The notes beneath the pieces were generated by a model. The model had not been told where the DNA came from, did not search any database, and saw only the letters and a program-made list of their open reading frames with translations. The position numbers and the translations under genes are program-made. Of a DNA stretch of 64,000 bases, positions 25,088 to 34,960 are shown piece after piece. The DNA lies in contig NZ_PISM01000022.1 of NCBI RefSeq assembly GCF_002929225.1, positions 620,001 through 684,000 on the forward strand, given 5' to 3'. Numbering within the stretch: the stretch's first letter is position 1; every line of letters begins with the position of its first letter. The stretch comes from Stutzerimonas kunmingensis. Its GTDB lineage: Bacteria > Pseudomonadota > Gammaproteobacteria > Pseudomonadales > Pseudomonadaceae.

Positions 25088-26641
25088 ATGACCGCACCGG
25101 ATCAGAAACGCCGCCAACTGCTGCAGGGCATCGGCGCCGGCATCGCCCTGCCGGCCCTGGGCATTGCGCCTGCCATCATCGCCGCGCCGCGCGAGCGCCC
25201 GCAGATGCTCGACGGCGTGCAGTCCGGCGACGTCACGGACGGCCGCGCATTGATCTGGAGCCGCTGCGACAGGCCTGGGCGATTGGTCGTCGAGTGGGAT
25301 ACGCGCAGCCGCTTCGGCAATCCGCGGCGCATGCTGTCTTCGATCACCGATGCCGGTCAGGACTTCACGGCTCGCGTCGATCTGCGTGGGCTGCCGGCAG
25401 ATCAGTCGATCTTCTACCGCGCGCGCTTCGAGGATGCCCGCAGCGGCGTGCTCAGCGAGCCCTGGTTCGGCTTTCTACGCAGCGCACCAACTCGCCCGCG
25501 CAATATCCGTTTTGTCTGGGGTGGCGATACCTGCGGCCAGGGCTACGGCATCAACCCGGACTTCGGCGGCATGCGCATCTACGAAAGCATGCGCATGCGC
25601 CGACCGGACTTCTTCCTGCACAGCGGAGACGTGATCTACGCCGACGGGCCGATCCCAGCCGAGCTGACTGCCGAGGACGGCAGCATCTGGCGCAATCTGG
25701 TCACCGAAGAGAAGAGCAAGGTCGCCGAGACGCTCAATGAGTTTCGCGGCAACTACCGCTACAACCTGCTGGACGAAAATCTGCGCGCCTTCAACGCCGA
25801 GGTGCCGCAGGTCTGGCAGTGGGATGACCACGAGGTGACCAACAACTGGTCGCCGAGCAAGGAGCTGGATGGCCGCTATCAGCAGGTGCGCGACATCGAT
25901 ACGCTGGTGCAGCGCGCACGCCAGGCGTATCTGGAATACGCACCGATGCGCATGGCCCGCGGCGACAAGCTCGGGCGCATCTATCGCAAGGTCAGCTACG
26001 GGCCGCTGCTGGATGTGTTCGTGCTGGACATGCGCAGCTACCGTGGGCCGAACACTCACAACCTGCAAGCGGAGCAGGGCACCGACACGGCGTTTCTCGG
26101 CCGCGAGCAGCTGCGATGGCTCAAGCGAGAGCTGCGGGCCTCGCGCGCGACCTGGAAGGTCATCGCCGCGGACATGCCCATCGGCCTGCACGTACCGGAC
26201 GGTCCGCGCTGGGAGGCAATCGCCAATGGCAACGACGGTGAGGCGTTGGGCCGGGAGCTGGAAATCGCCGACCTGCTGACCTTCATCCAGCGTGCACGAG
26301 TGCGCAACACCGTCTGGCTGACCGCGGATGTGCACTACTGCGCGGCGCACCACTATCATCCCAATCGCGCTGCCTATCAGCGTTTCGAACCGTTCTGGGA
26401 GTTTGTCGCCGGGCCACTGAACGCCGGCAGCTTTGGACCGAATCCGCTGGACGGTACCTTTGGTCCGGAGGTGGTGTTCCAGAAGGCTCCGGCGACTGCG
26501 AACAGCTCGCCGCGGGCCGGCTTCCAGTTTTTCGGCGAGGTGGAGATCGACGCGCAGAGCGGTGCGCTGGGCGTGAGTCTGCGCGACATCGACGGCACGG
26601 TGGTCTACAGCCAGACGCTTGAGCCCTGGCAGCCGGCCTGA
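25088..26641 (+). CDS. PhoD-type alkaline phosphatase, Tat-exported
   Basis: A 517-residue protein with an N-terminal twin-arginine-like signal (QKRRQLLQGIGAGIALPALG). An N-terminal PhoD domain (GVQSGDVTDGRALIWSRCDRPGRLVVEWDT) and the PhoD metallophosphatase domain follow. Active-site features are WGGDTCGQGYG, FFLHSGDVIYADGPI, WDDHEVTNNW and TADVHYCAAHHYHP, which supply the Asp, Asn and His ligands for Fe/Ca. It cleaves phosphate mono- or diesters outside the cytoplasm. The ATG at 25088 has AAGGAG 8 bases upstream. It is convergent with eutC, and the two stop codons belong to one palindrome. No Pho box was identified with confidence. Confidence 0.92.
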   Translation: MTAPDQKRRQLLQGIGAGIALPALGIAPAIIAAPRERPQMLDGVQSGDVTDGRALIWSRCDRPGRLVVEWDTRSRFGNPRRMLSSITDAGQDFTARVDLRGLPADQSIFYRARFEDARSGVLSEPWFGFLRSAPTRPRNIRFVWGGDTCGQGYGINPDFGGMRIYESMRMRRPDFFLHSGDVIYADGPIPAELTAEDGSIWRNLVTEEKSKVAETLNEFRGNYRYNLLDENLRAFNAEVPQVWQWDDHEVTNNWSPSKELDGRYQQVRDIDTLVQRARQAYLEYAPMRMARGDKLGRIYRKVSYGPLLDVFVLDMRSYRGPNTHNLQAEQGTDTAFLGREQLRWLKRELRASRATWKVIAADMPIGLHVPDGPRWEAIANGNDGEALGRELEIADLLTFIQRARVRNTVWLTADVHYCAAHHYHPNRAAYQRFEPFWEFVAGPLNAGSFGPNPLDGTFGPEVVFQKAPATANSSPRAGFQFFGEVEIDAQSGALGVSLRDIDGTVVYSQTLEPWQPA

Positions 26642-26647
26642 GCCGGC

Positions 26648-27442
26648 TCAGCCGAGCAGGAAGTTGCCGGCGCGGGATTCACCTTCCAGCGCCGGGACTT
26701 CTGCCTCGTCCTTGAGCTGTACGCCAGAGAGCTGCCGGCGGCTGGCTTCGCGCATCAGATAGAGCAGGCGGTGCGCGGCGAGGTTGTAGCTCAGACCCTC
26801 GGGGCGAATGTTGGAAATGCAGTTGCGTTGCGCATCGTGCCGGCCGACCTGCGGCGCCCAGGTGAAGTACAGGCCCAGGCTGTCCGGCGAACTGAGCCCT
26901 GGGCGTTCGCCGAGCAGAATGACCACCATGCGCGCCTTCAGCCGCTGGCCGATTTCGTCGGCAATCGCGACGCGGCCCTGTTCGACCAGGGTGATCGGCC
27001 CGAGCGCCCAGCCTTCGGCCTGACACTGCTCGGCGATCTTCAAGGCCATCGGTGCGGCGTGGCGCTGCACCGCCAGTGCCGAGAGGCCGTCGGCGATCAC
27101 CAGCGCCAGATCGCAACCGTCGCCCGCATGCTCATCGAGCGTTGCGGCGCTGACTTCGTCGAGGCGCCGACCGAGGTCCGGGCGCTGCAGGTAGATCTGC
27201 CGGTCGGTGGCGGCGCTGCGCAGATGCAGATGGCTGAGGTTATGCTTTTCCAGTTCGGCGGCCAGCGCTGCGCAGTCCAGCGGCAGATGCACGGCATCGC
27301 GCGCCTGGGCGTGGGCGAACTGGAAATCCAGCTGCGCGTCGGTGGGCAGGCTGACACCAGCCCGGCCAAGGGCGATGCGTGCCGGGGTCAGCTGGCGCAG
27401 GTGCTGCCAGGGATTCTCTATCGCGGGGGTTCGATCGGGCAT
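26648..27442 (-). CDS. eutC: Ethanolamine ammonia-lyase small subunit
   Basis: A 264-residue EutC. Typical segments are [33 protein letters not shown] near the start, [58 protein letters not shown], and [27 protein letters not shown] at the end. With EutB it forms the adenosylcobalamin-dependent enzyme that splits ethanolamine into acetaldehyde and ammonia; EutC helps bind B12. It is the last gene of the eat-eutB-eutC unit, 85 bp after eutB. Confidence 0.97.
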   Translation of the reverse strand: MPDRTPAIENPWQHLRQLTPARIALGRAGVSLPTDAQLDFQFAHAQARDAVHLPLDCAALAAELEKHNLSHLHLRSAATDRQIYLQRPDLGRRLDEVSAATLDEHAGDGCDLALVIADGLSALAVQRHAAPMALKIAEQCQAEGWALGPITLVEQGRVAIADEIGQRLKARMVVILLGERPGLSSPDSLGLYFTWAPQVGRHDAQRNCISNIRPEGLSYNLAAHRLLYLMREASRRQLSGVQLKDEAEVPALEGESRAGNFLLG

Positions 27443-27527
27443 GGCTACCTCGGAGCGTGACGGTCAGACGCGTGAAGAAGCGCGCAGCGTTTTCCACCTG
27501 AGCATGGCCGAGGTATCAAGAGCCGCT

Positions 27528-28919
27528 TCATGCCATGTTCTCCAGCGCCCGGCGGAAGGCTTCGGGCAGCTCGCGGCCGAGCTGCAGGCGGTTGCCGTCC
27601 TGGCGGAGGATCTGCATCTTCGCCAGCCACTCCTCGAATTCCGGCGCGGGCCTGAGGCCGAGCACCTGGCGCACGTAGAGGGCGTCGTGGAAGGAGGTGG
27701 TCTGGTAGTTGAGCATCACATCGTCCGAGCCCGGGATGCCCATGATGAAGTTGATGCCCGCTGTGCCGAGCAGGGTCAGCAGCATGTCCATGTCGTCCTG
27801 GTCGGCTTCGGCGTGGTTGGTGTAGCAGATGTCGCAACCCATAGGCACGCCGAGCAGCTTGCCGCAGAAGTGGTCCTCCAGCCCGGCGCGGATGATCTGC
27901 TTGCCGTTGTAGAGGTACTCCGGGCCGATAAAGCCGACCACGGTGTTCACCAGCAGCGGTTTGTAGCGGCGCGCGACGGCGTAGGCGCGGGCTTCGCAGG
28001 TCTGCTGATCGACGCCGTGGTGCGCGTTGGCCGACAGCGCGCTGCCCTGGCCGGTCTCGAAGTACATGAGGTTGTCGCCGAGGGTGCCGCGCTTCTGCGA
28101 CAGCCCGGCCTCGTAGCCTTCCTGCAGCGTCGCCAGGCTGATGCCGAAGCTGGCGTTAGCCGCCTCGGTGCCAGCGATGGACTGGAACACCAGATCCAGC
28201 GGCGCGCCGCGATTGATCGCCTCGATGGAGGTGGTGACGTGGGTGAGGATGCAGGCCTGGGTCGGAATCTCGTAGCGGCCGATCACCGCATCGAGCATCT
28301 TCAGCAGCTCGCAGATGCCGGCGGTGCTGTCGGTGGCCGGGTTGATGCCGATCACCGCATCGCCGTTGCCGTAGAGCAGACCGTCGAGGATGCTCGCAGC
28401 GATGCCCGCACCGTCGTCGGTCGGGTGATTGGGCTGCAGCCGGGTGGACATGCGTCCGGCCAGGCCGATGCTGTTGCGAAAGCGGGTGACGACCCGGACC
28501 TTCTGCGCGACGAGGATTAGGTCCTGCACGCGCATGATCTTCGACACCGCAGCGACCATTTCCGGCGTCAGGCCGGGTGCCAGAGCCTTTAGCGACGACT
28601 CGTCGGCATCCTCGCCGAGCAGCCAGTTGCGAAAATCGCCCACGGTCAGGTGGCTGACCGGGGCGAAGGCAGCGGCGTCATGGCTGTCGATGATCAGCCG
28701 AGTCACTTCATCGCTTTCGTAGGGAATCAGTGCTTCCTCGAGAAAACGCTTGAGCGGCACCTGGGCCAGGCACATCTGCGCCGCCACGCGTTCGGCGTCG
28801 CTGCCCGCCGCGACTCCGGCGAGCAGGTCGCCGGAGCGTGCCGGGCTGGCCTTGGCCATCACCTCGCGCAGGTCGTCGAAGCGCCAGGTGGTGCCGCCCA
28901 CGCTGTGCGAGTACGTCAT
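27528..28919 (-). CDS. eutB: Ethanolamine ammonia-lyase large subunit
   Basis: A 463-residue catalytic subunit of the B12-dependent ethanolamine ammonia-lyase. It has the TIM-barrel patterns FRNSIGLAGRMSTRLQPNHPTDD, GLLYGNGDAVIGINPATDS, IPTQACILTHVTTSIEAI, LMYFETGQGSALSANAHHGVDQQTCEARAYAVA, and PMGCDICYTNHAEADQDDMD. Length is that of other EutB proteins. The start at 28919 (MTYSHSVGGTTWRF) is chosen because sequence upstream belongs to the permease gene in another frame. It is 11 bp after eat. Activity needs adenosylcobalamin; the small EutBC type without a microcompartment is usual in pseudomonads. Confidence 0.98.
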   Translation of the reverse strand: MTYSHSVGGTTWRFDDLREVMAKASPARSGDLLAGVAAGSDAERVAAQMCLAQVPLKRFLEEALIPYESDEVTRLIIDSHDAAAFAPVSHLTVGDFRNWLLGEDADESSLKALAPGLTPEMVAAVSKIMRVQDLILVAQKVRVVTRFRNSIGLAGRMSTRLQPNHPTDDGAGIAASILDGLLYGNGDAVIGINPATDSTAGICELLKMLDAVIGRYEIPTQACILTHVTTSIEAINRGAPLDLVFQSIAGTEAANASFGISLATLQEGYEAGLSQKRGTLGDNLMYFETGQGSALSANAHHGVDQQTCEARAYAVARRYKPLLVNTVVGFIGPEYLYNGKQIIRAGLEDHFCGKLLGVPMGCDICYTNHAEADQDDMDMLLTLLGTAGINFIMGIPGSDDVMLNYQTTSFHDALYVRQVLGLRPAPEFEEWLAKMQILRQDGNRLQLGRELPEAFRRALENMA

Positions 28920-28930
28920 CGCTGCTCTCC

Positions 28931-30379
28931 CTACTTGAGTGTCGCCTCGGCCTGCTCGATCGCCGCGAATTCCTCTTCCGGCGTGCCGGCCACCAGATGG
29001 TGTCGACTGTAGATCGCGAAATAGGCGATGAAGATCCCGTAGATGATCGCGGCGCCGATCACCACCCGCGGGTCGACCAGGAAGCCCGCGATCACCGCGA
29101 TGCAGGCCAGTACCAGCGCCACGCCAGAGGTGACGATGCCGCCGGGTGTCCTGTACGGGCGATGCAGATCCGGCCGGCGCAGGCGCAGGACGATGTGCGA
29201 GGCCATCATCAAGACGTAGGAGATGGTCGCGCCGAACACCGCGACGAGGATCAACAGGTCGCCCTGGCCGGTCAGCGACAGCAGGAAGCCGATCACACCG
29301 GGAATCACCAGTGCCAGCACCGGCGCCTTGTTCCTGTTGGTCAGCGACAACTTGCGCGGCAGGTAACCGGCGCGCGACAGGGCGAAGATCTGCCGCGAGT
29401 AGGCATAGATGATCGAGAAGAAGCTGGCGATCAGCCCGGCCAGGCCGACCAGATTGACGAAGCCGCTCATCCAGGTGGACGAACCGTAGGCGGTGGTCAG
29501 CGCTTCCACCAGCGGATTGCCGGACGCCACCAGAGTGCTGGAGCCGGCGCCGCCCGGGCCGACCAGCAAGATCAGGCCAGCAAAGGCGACCAGAATCAGC
29601 ATGGCGCCGATCAGCCCGCGCGGCATGTCGCGCTGCGGATTCTTGGTTTCCTCGGCGGCCAGCGGTACGCCTTCCACGGCGAGAAAGAACCAGATGGCAT
29701 AGGGAATTGCCGCCCAGATGCCGACGTAGCCGTAGGGCAGAAAGTTGCTGGCGCCTGCAGCGGTGGTCGGTGCGATATCGAGCAGCTTGTCCACCGAGAA
29801 GTGCGGCACCATCGCGATGATGAACACGGCCAGCGCCAGGGCAGCGACGGCGGTGATGATGAACATCAGCTTCAGCGCCTCGCCGACGCCGAAGATATGG
29901 ATGCCGATGAAGACGATGTAGAAGGCCAGATAGATCATCCAGCCGCCGATGCCGAACAGTGACTCGCAATAGGCGCCGATGAACACGGCGATCGCCGCCG
30001 GCGCGATGGCGTATTCGATGAGGATCGCCGTGCCGGTGAGAAAGCCGCCCAATGGGCCGAAGGCGGTGCGGGCGAAGCCGTAGCCGCCACCAGCCGTGGG
30101 TACCATCGATGACAGCTCGGCCAGCGAGAAGCACATGCACAGGTACATGGTCGCCATCAGCAACGTGGCGATGAACAAGCCACCCCAACCGCCCTGGGCG
30201 AGCCCGAAGTTCCAGCCGGCATAGTCGCCGGAGATCACGTAGGCGACGCCGAGACCGACCAGCAGCACCCAGCCGGCGGCGCCTTTCTTCAGTTCGCGTT
30301 CCTGGAAATAGCTACTGCCAACGGTTTCGAAATCGATTGCATGGTGCGGTGGCGTTGAACGGCTGTGTTCGAGGGCCAT
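28931..30379 (-). CDS. eat: Ethanolamine permease
   Basis: A 482-residue APC-family transporter with about 12 membrane helices. Typical parts are KGAAGWVLLVGLGVAYVISGDYAGWNFGLAQGGWGG, PTAGGGYGFARTAFGPLGGFLTG, FLAVEGVPLAAEETKNPQRDMPRG and SRAGYLPRKLSLTNRNKAP. Adjacent eutB and eutC on the same strand identify the substrate as ethanolamine. It is the first gene of the operon and has a sigma-54 type promoter about 40 bp upstream, so nitrogen or ethanolamine induction through an enhancer-binding protein is likely. Confidence 0.95.
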   Translation of the reverse strand: MALEHSRSTPPHHAIDFETVGSSYFQERELKKGAAGWVLLVGLGVAYVISGDYAGWNFGLAQGGWGGLFIATLLMATMYLCMCFSLAELSSMVPTAGGGYGFARTAFGPLGGFLTGTAILIEYAIAPAAIAVFIGAYCESLFGIGGWMIYLAFYIVFIGIHIFGVGEALKLMFIITAVAALALAVFIIAMVPHFSVDKLLDIAPTTAAGASNFLPYGYVGIWAAIPYAIWFFLAVEGVPLAAEETKNPQRDMPRGLIGAMLILVAFAGLILLVGPGGAGSSTLVASGNPLVEALTTAYGSSTWMSGFVNLVGLAGLIASFFSIIYAYSRQIFALSRAGYLPRKLSLTNRNKAPVLALVIPGVIGFLLSLTGQGDLLILVAVFGATISYVLMMASHIVLRLRRPDLHRPYRTPGGIVTSGVALVLACIAVIAGFLVDPRVVIGAAIIYGIFIAYFAIYSRHHLVAGTPEEEFAAIEQAEATLK

Positions 30380-30417
30380 GGGGAAATCCTCTTGGATAGG
30401 TTGGCAGGTCTCTCCCT

Positions 30418-30432
30418 AGCAAGCGTCATGCC
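30418..30432 (-). promoter_or_regulatory. Sigma-54 (-24/-12) promoter for eat-eutBC
   Basis: The minus strand reads GGCATGACGCTTGCT: GG and GC exactly ten bases apart, against the consensus TGGCACG-N4-TTGCW. The predicted start of transcription would leave a leader of roughly 30 bases before the eat ATG. In P. aeruginosa the ethanolamine genes are known to need RpoN and an enhancer-binding protein, which fits. Confidence 0.7.
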
Positions 30433-30576
30433 CCACGCCGGAAATGCGATATTTGCGGTGTTTTGTCAGCCAAGTTCGGCAGGAACGCACCTTTTGCGTG
30501 CTCCGCAGCACCACGGCGGAGCCCGGCAGGTGTCTTGTTCAAGGCGCGGGCGGCGTGTGCCACCCGCGCTGATCTA

Positions 30577-32097
30577 TCAGAAGAAGCCCAGCGGGTTGAT
30601 GTCGTAGCTGATCAGCAGGTTCTTGGTCTGCTGGTAGCTGTCGAGGATCATCTTGTGGGTTTCGCGCCCGACGCCGGACTTCTTGTAGCCACCGAACGCG
30701 GCATGCGCCGGATAGAGGTGGTAGCAGTTGGTCCAGACACGGCCCGCCTTGATCGCCCGGCCCATGCGGTAGGCGCGGTTGATGTCGCGGGTCCAGACGC
30801 CGGCGCCGAGGCCGTATTCGGTGTCGTTGGCGATGGCCAGCGCCTCGGCCTCGTCCTTGAAGGTGGTGACGCCGATCACCGGGCCGAAGATTTCCTCCTG
30901 GAACACGCGCATCTCGTTGGTGCCCTTGAGCAGGGTCGGTTGGATGTAATAGCCGGTCGCCAGTGAGCCTTCGAGTTTTTCAGCGGCGCCGCCGGTCAGT
31001 ACCTCCGCACCTTCGCCCTTGGCGATTTCCAGGTAGGACAGGATCTTGTCGAACTGCTGCTGGCTGGCCTGGGCGCCGACCATGGTCTCGGTGTCCAGCG
31101 GGTCGCCGCGTTTGATCTGCGCGACCTTTTTCATCACCGCTTCCATGAACGGCGCGTAGATCGACTCCTGCACCAGTGCGCGGGACGGACAGGTGCACAC
31201 CTCGCCCTGGTTGAAGAAGCCCAGCACCAGGCCTTCGGCGGCTTTCTCGATGAAGGTCGGTTCGGCCTGCATGATGTCTTCGAAGTAGATGTTCGGGCTC
31301 TTGCCACCCAGCTCCACGGTGCTCGGGATGATGCTTTCCGCGGCGCGCTTCATGATGTGCGAGCCCACCGGGGTGGAGCCGGTGAAGGCGATCTTGGCGA
31401 TGCGCTTGCTGGAGGCCAGGGCTTCGCCGGCTTCACGGCCATAGCCCTGTACGACGTTGAGCACGCCCGGGGGCAGCAGGTCGCCAATCACCTCCATCAG
31501 TACGCTGATACCCAGTGGGGTCTGCTCGGCCGGCTTGAGCACGATGCAGTTCCCGGCGGCCAGCGCCGGAGCGAGCTTCCAGGCGGCCATCAGGATCGGG
31601 AAGTTCCACGGGATGATCTGCCCGACCACGCCCAGCGGCTCGTGGAAATGGTAGGCCGCGGTGTGTTCGTCGATCTCGGCGCTGGTGCCTTCCTGGGCAC
31701 GGATGCAACCGGCGAAGTAGCGGAAGTGGTCGGCGGCCAGCGGGATATCCGCGTTCAGCGTCTCGCGCACCGCCTTGCCGTTGTCCCAGGTTTCGGTGAC
31801 GGCGAGCATCTCCAGGTTCTGCTCGATGCGGTCGGCGATCTGCAACAGGATCAGCGAGCGTGCCTGCACGCTGGTCTTGCCCCACGCGTCGGCAGCGGCA
31901 TGGGCGGCGTCCAGGGCTTTCTCAATATCGGCGGCGTCGGAGCGCGGAAACTCGGCAATCGGCTGTCCGTTAACCGGAGACAGGTTGGTGAAATACTGCC
32001 CGTTGACGGGTTCGACGAACTCGCCATTGATGAAGTTGCCGTAGCGGGCCTTGAGGGTAACGAGGGCACCATCGGTGCCGGGAGGGGCGTAGATCAT
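30577..32097 (-). CDS. NAD-dependent aldehyde dehydrogenase (acetaldehyde oxidation)
   Basis: A 506-residue aldehyde dehydrogenase. Catalytic residues are visible: [61 protein letters not shown] with the general-base Glu, and [17 protein letters not shown] with the catalytic Cys. It resembles ExaC/AcoD-type enzymes that oxidise acetaldehyde to acetate. In P. aeruginosa an ortholog-like gene precedes eat-eutB-eutC, and the same order here indicates that it removes acetaldehyde made by EutBC. About 197 bp including the sigma-54 promoter separate it from eat, so it is probably transcribed on its own. The start is the ATG at 32097 ([13 protein letters not shown]). Confidence 0.95.
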   Translation of the reverse strand: MIYAPPGTDGALVTLKARYGNFINGEFVEPVNGQYFTNLSPVNGQPIAEFPRSDAADIEKALDAAHAAADAWGKTSVQARSLILLQIADRIEQNLEMLAVTETWDNGKAVRETLNADIPLAADHFRYFAGCIRAQEGTSAEIDEHTAAYHFHEPLGVVGQIIPWNFPILMAAWKLAPALAAGNCIVLKPAEQTPLGISVLMEVIGDLLPPGVLNVVQGYGREAGEALASSKRIAKIAFTGSTPVGSHIMKRAAESIIPSTVELGGKSPNIYFEDIMQAEPTFIEKAAEGLVLGFFNQGEVCTCPSRALVQESIYAPFMEAVMKKVAQIKRGDPLDTETMVGAQASQQQFDKILSYLEIAKGEGAEVLTGGAAEKLEGSLATGYYIQPTLLKGTNEMRVFQEEIFGPVIGVTTFKDEAEALAIANDTEYGLGAGVWTRDINRAYRMGRAIKAGRVWTNCYHLYPAHAAFGGYKKSGVGRETHKMILDSYQQTKNLLISYDINPLGFF

Positions 32098-32219
32098 GGG
32101 GGGCTCCAATTTGTTCTTGGATGGAGATTCGCTGCATAAAGCGTAGATCACGACTTGAATACTGTCGCGGTGGCCAGGGGCGCTTTTCGTGGCGGCAGAG
32201 CGAGCGCTGCCGCGCGGTC

Positions 32220-32243
32220 GGGCCGGGGCAGAAGCCCCGGCCC
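32220..32243. other. Strong hairpin between the two dehydrogenase genes
   Basis: GGGCCGGGGC at 32220-32229 pairs perfectly with GCCCCGGCCC at 32234-32243 around AGAA. It lies just after the iron alcohol dehydrogenase stop in its direction of transcription. No T-tract follows, so it may be a weak terminator or 3'-end stabiliser. Confidence 0.55.
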
Positions 32244-32249
32244 AGGGGC

Positions 32250-33398
32250 TCAGAGGGCGCAATGGAAGATCGCTTCGATTTCCTCTTGCGTGGCGCGGCG
32301 CGGGTTGGTCAGGCCGCAGGCATCGTTCATGGCGTTGGCGGCCAGCGTCGGGATGTCATCGGCCTTGGCGCCAAGCTCGGCCAGGCCGCCCGGAATGCCG
32401 ATTGCCTGCGACAGGGTACGGATTGCCACGAGTGCGGCTTCGGCACCCTGCGCGGCGTCGAGTCCGCGGGTCTCCACGCCCATCGCGGTTGCAACGTCGC
32501 GCAGGCGTTCGGGGCAGACGCTGGCGTTGTAGCTTTCCACGTGAGGCAGCAGTACGGCGTTGCAGACGCCGTGCGGCAGATCGTAGAAGCCGCCGAGCTG
32601 GTGAGCCATGGCGTGGACGTAGCCCAGCGAGGCGTTGTTGAACGCCATCCCGGCGAGGAACTGTGCGTAGGCCATGGCTTCGCGGGCGGGCATGTCGCTG
32701 CCGTTCTCGACGGCGGTACGCAGGTTTGCCGAGATCAGTTCGATGGCCTTGAGCGCGCAGGCATCGGTGATCGGCGTGGCGGCGGTCGAGACATAGGCTT
32801 CAATCGCGTGGGTGAGGGCGTCCATGCCGGTCGCGGCGGTCAGCCCCTTGGGCATGGCGACCATCAATGCCGGGTCGTTCACCGACAGCAGCGGCGTGAC
32901 ATTGCGGTCGACGATGGCCATTTTCACGTGGCGGGTTTCGTCGGTGATGATGCAGAAGCGAGTCATCTCGCTGGCGGTGCCGGCGGTGGTGTTGATCGCC
33001 ACCAGCGGCAGTTGTGGTTTGGCCGAGCGGTCGACGCCTTCGTAGGCGGCGATATTCCCGCCGTTGGTGGCGCACAGGGCGATGCCCTTGGCGCAGTCAT
33101 GAGGCGAGCCGCCACCGAGGGAAATGATGAAATCGCAGGCGCTGTCGCGCAGCTGGGCCAGGCCCTTCTCGACGTTGCCGACGGTTGGGTTCGGTTGTGC
33201 GCCGTCGAATACGATCGATTGGATATCCGCAGCAGCCAGCAGCGCGGCGACCTTTTCGGCGACGCCTGCTCGTGCCAGTCCGACATCGGTGACGATCAGC
33301 GCTTTGCGAAAGCCGTAGTTGGCGATGGCGACCATCGCTTCATCAAGGCTTCCGGCGCCCATCATGTTCACTGCGGGTATGAAGAAGGTGCTGCTCAT
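32250..33398 (-). CDS. Iron-containing alcohol dehydrogenase
   Basis: A 382-residue group III alcohol dehydrogenase (YiaY/ErcA-like). It has [19 protein letters not shown] for NAD binding, [20 protein letters not shown], and [28 protein letters not shown]. The metal-binding region is [37 protein letters not shown], with the conserved Asp and His ligands. The substrate is a primary alcohol or aldehyde, and next to the acetaldehyde dehydrogenase it could interconvert ethanol and acetaldehyde. Linked pseudomonad genes of this kind act in ethanol-oxidation control, so a regulatory role is possible. The start is the ATG at 33398 ([14 protein letters not shown]). Confidence 0.92.
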   Translation of the reverse strand: MSSTFFIPAVNMMGAGSLDEAMVAIANYGFRKALIVTDVGLARAGVAEKVAALLAAADIQSIVFDGAQPNPTVGNVEKGLAQLRDSACDFIISLGGGSPHDCAKGIALCATNGGNIAAYEGVDRSAKPQLPLVAINTTAGTASEMTRFCIITDETRHVKMAIVDRNVTPLLSVNDPALMVAMPKGLTAATGMDALTHAIEAYVSTAATPITDACALKAIELISANLRTAVENGSDMPAREAMAYAQFLAGMAFNNASLGYVHAMAHQLGGFYDLPHGVCNAVLLPHVESYNASVCPERLRDVATAMGVETRGLDAAQGAEAALVAIRTLSQAIGIPGGLAELGAKADDIPTLAANAMNDACGLTNPRRATQEEIEAIFHCAL

Positions 33399-33602
33399 GG
33401 TGAATGCCTGCGATTGTCTGGAATGAGGTTTTCGCAGCATCGCATCTGGACCTGAGGGCGAAATGATCTGGCTCAAGAAGGTGACTGGTCGGTCTTGTTT
33501 CGGCTCTGCGTCCGACTAACGGTGCCTGGTCGGCTGGCGGTACCTGCTGTGCTAACCTGCGCCGCAGTTTTTCAGTGGGTCTCACCGCTTTTGAGGGCAT
33601 CC

Positions 33603-34952
33603 ATGCATATCCACATTCTCGGCATCTGCGGCACCTTCATGGGTTCGCTCGCGGTGCTGGCCAAGGAACTCGGGCATCGCGTCACCGGCTCCGACGCCAA
33701 CGTCTATCCACCGATGAGCACCCAGCTCGAAGCCCAGGGCATCGAGCTGACCCAGGGCTACGAGCCGAGCCAGCTCGAGCCGGCGCCGGATCTGGTGGTG
33801 ATCGGCAATGCCCTCAGTCGCGGCAACCCGGCGGTGGAATACGTGCTGAACAAGGGCCTGCCCTATGTCTCCGGCCCGCAGTGGCTGGCCGACCACGTGC
33901 TGCAGGGGCGCTGGGTGCTGGCGGCGGCCGGAACCCATGGCAAGACCACCACCAGTAGCATGTTGGCCTGGGTTCTGGAACATGCCGGCATGAGCCCGGG
34001 ATTCCTCATCGGTGGCGTGCCGCAGAACTTCGGCATCTCCGCACGGCTCGGCGGTACGCCGTTCTTCGTGGTGGAGGCCGACGAGTACGACAGCGCCTTC
34101 TTTGACAAGCGCAGCAAATTCGTCCACTACCGCCCGCGTACTACCATCCTGAACAATCTGGAGTTCGATCACGCGGATATCTTCCCGGATCTCGGCGCCA
34201 TCGAGCGGCAATTCCATCATCTGGTGCGTACCGTGCCGGGAGAAGGGCTGATCATCCATCCCGAGTCGGAAACGGCGCTCAAACGCGTCATCGAGTTGGG
34301 CTGCTGGACGCCGGTGCAGACCACCGGCGAGGGTGGCCAGTGGCAGGCCAGGTTGCTCAGCGAGGACGGTTCGCGCTTCGAGGTGATCTTCGATGGCGAG
34401 GTACAGGGCGTGGTGGACTGGCAGCTGACCGGTCTGCACAACGTCAACAATGCGCTGGCGACGCTCGCCGCGGCACGGCATGTCGGCGTGCTGCCGAAGC
34501 AGGGCGCCGAGGCGCTGAGCGAGTTCCTGAGCGTCAAGCGACGCATGGAAAAGGTCGCCGAGGTCAACGGCGTGACCATCTATGACGACTTCGCCCACCA
34601 CCCGACCGCCATCGCCACCACCCTCGACGGCCTGCGCAAGCGCGTCGGTGATACGCCGATCATCGCGGTGGTCGAACCGCGTTCCAACTCCATGAAGCTC
34701 GGCGCGCATCGCGAGGGCCTGGCTGAATCCGTGGCGCTGGCCAACCAGGCGATCTGGTACGCACCCGCCAATCTTGGCTGGGATCTGGCCGCAACCGTCG
34801 CCGGCTCGCCGGTGCAGACCACGGTCTGCGATTCGCTGGAGGCGATCATTGCCAAGGTCAAAGCTGACGCCGTGCCGGGCACCCAGGTGGTGGTCATGAG
34901 CAATGGCGGTTTTGGTGGGTTGCACAACAAGCTGGCCGAGGCGTTGAGCTGA
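33603..34952 (+). CDS. mpl: UDP-MurNAc:L-Ala-gamma-D-Glu-meso-DAP ligase (wall recycling)
   Basis: A 449-residue Mur-ligase family enzyme. It has HIHILGICGTFMGSLAVLAKELGHRVTGSD at the N-terminus, the ATP-binding AAAGTHGKTTTSSMLAWVLE near residue 108, FFVVEADEYDSAFFDKRSKFVHYRP, and LNNLEFDHADIFPDL. The C-terminal domain has TIYDDFAHHPTAIATTLDGLR. Mpl attaches recovered murein tripeptide to UDP-MurNAc in peptidoglycan recycling, which saves wall material and influences AmpC induction. The ATG at 33603 matches the family start. It is divergent from the iron dehydrogenase gene and followed by hairpin repeats. Confidence 0.97.
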   Translation: MHIHILGICGTFMGSLAVLAKELGHRVTGSDANVYPPMSTQLEAQGIELTQGYEPSQLEPAPDLVVIGNALSRGNPAVEYVLNKGLPYVSGPQWLADHVLQGRWVLAAAGTHGKTTTSSMLAWVLEHAGMSPGFLIGGVPQNFGISARLGGTPFFVVEADEYDSAFFDKRSKFVHYRPRTTILNNLEFDHADIFPDLGAIERQFHHLVRTVPGEGLIIHPESETALKRVIELGCWTPVQTTGEGGQWQARLLSEDGSRFEVIFDGEVQGVVDWQLTGLHNVNNALATLAAARHVGVLPKQGAEALSEFLSVKRRMEKVAEVNGVTIYDDFAHHPTAIATTLDGLRKRVGDTPIIAVVEPRSNSMKLGAHREGLAESVALANQAIWYAPANLGWDLAATVAGSPVQTTVCDSLEAIIAKVKADAVPGTQVVVMSNGGFGGLHNKLAEALS

Positions 34953-34960
34953 CTGCTCAA

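Noticed and set aside
27528-30188. 886-residue reading of eutB with a long N-terminal extension
   Set aside because: The added 400 residues are an out-of-frame reading of the permease gene; the family start at 28919 gives the normal EutB length.
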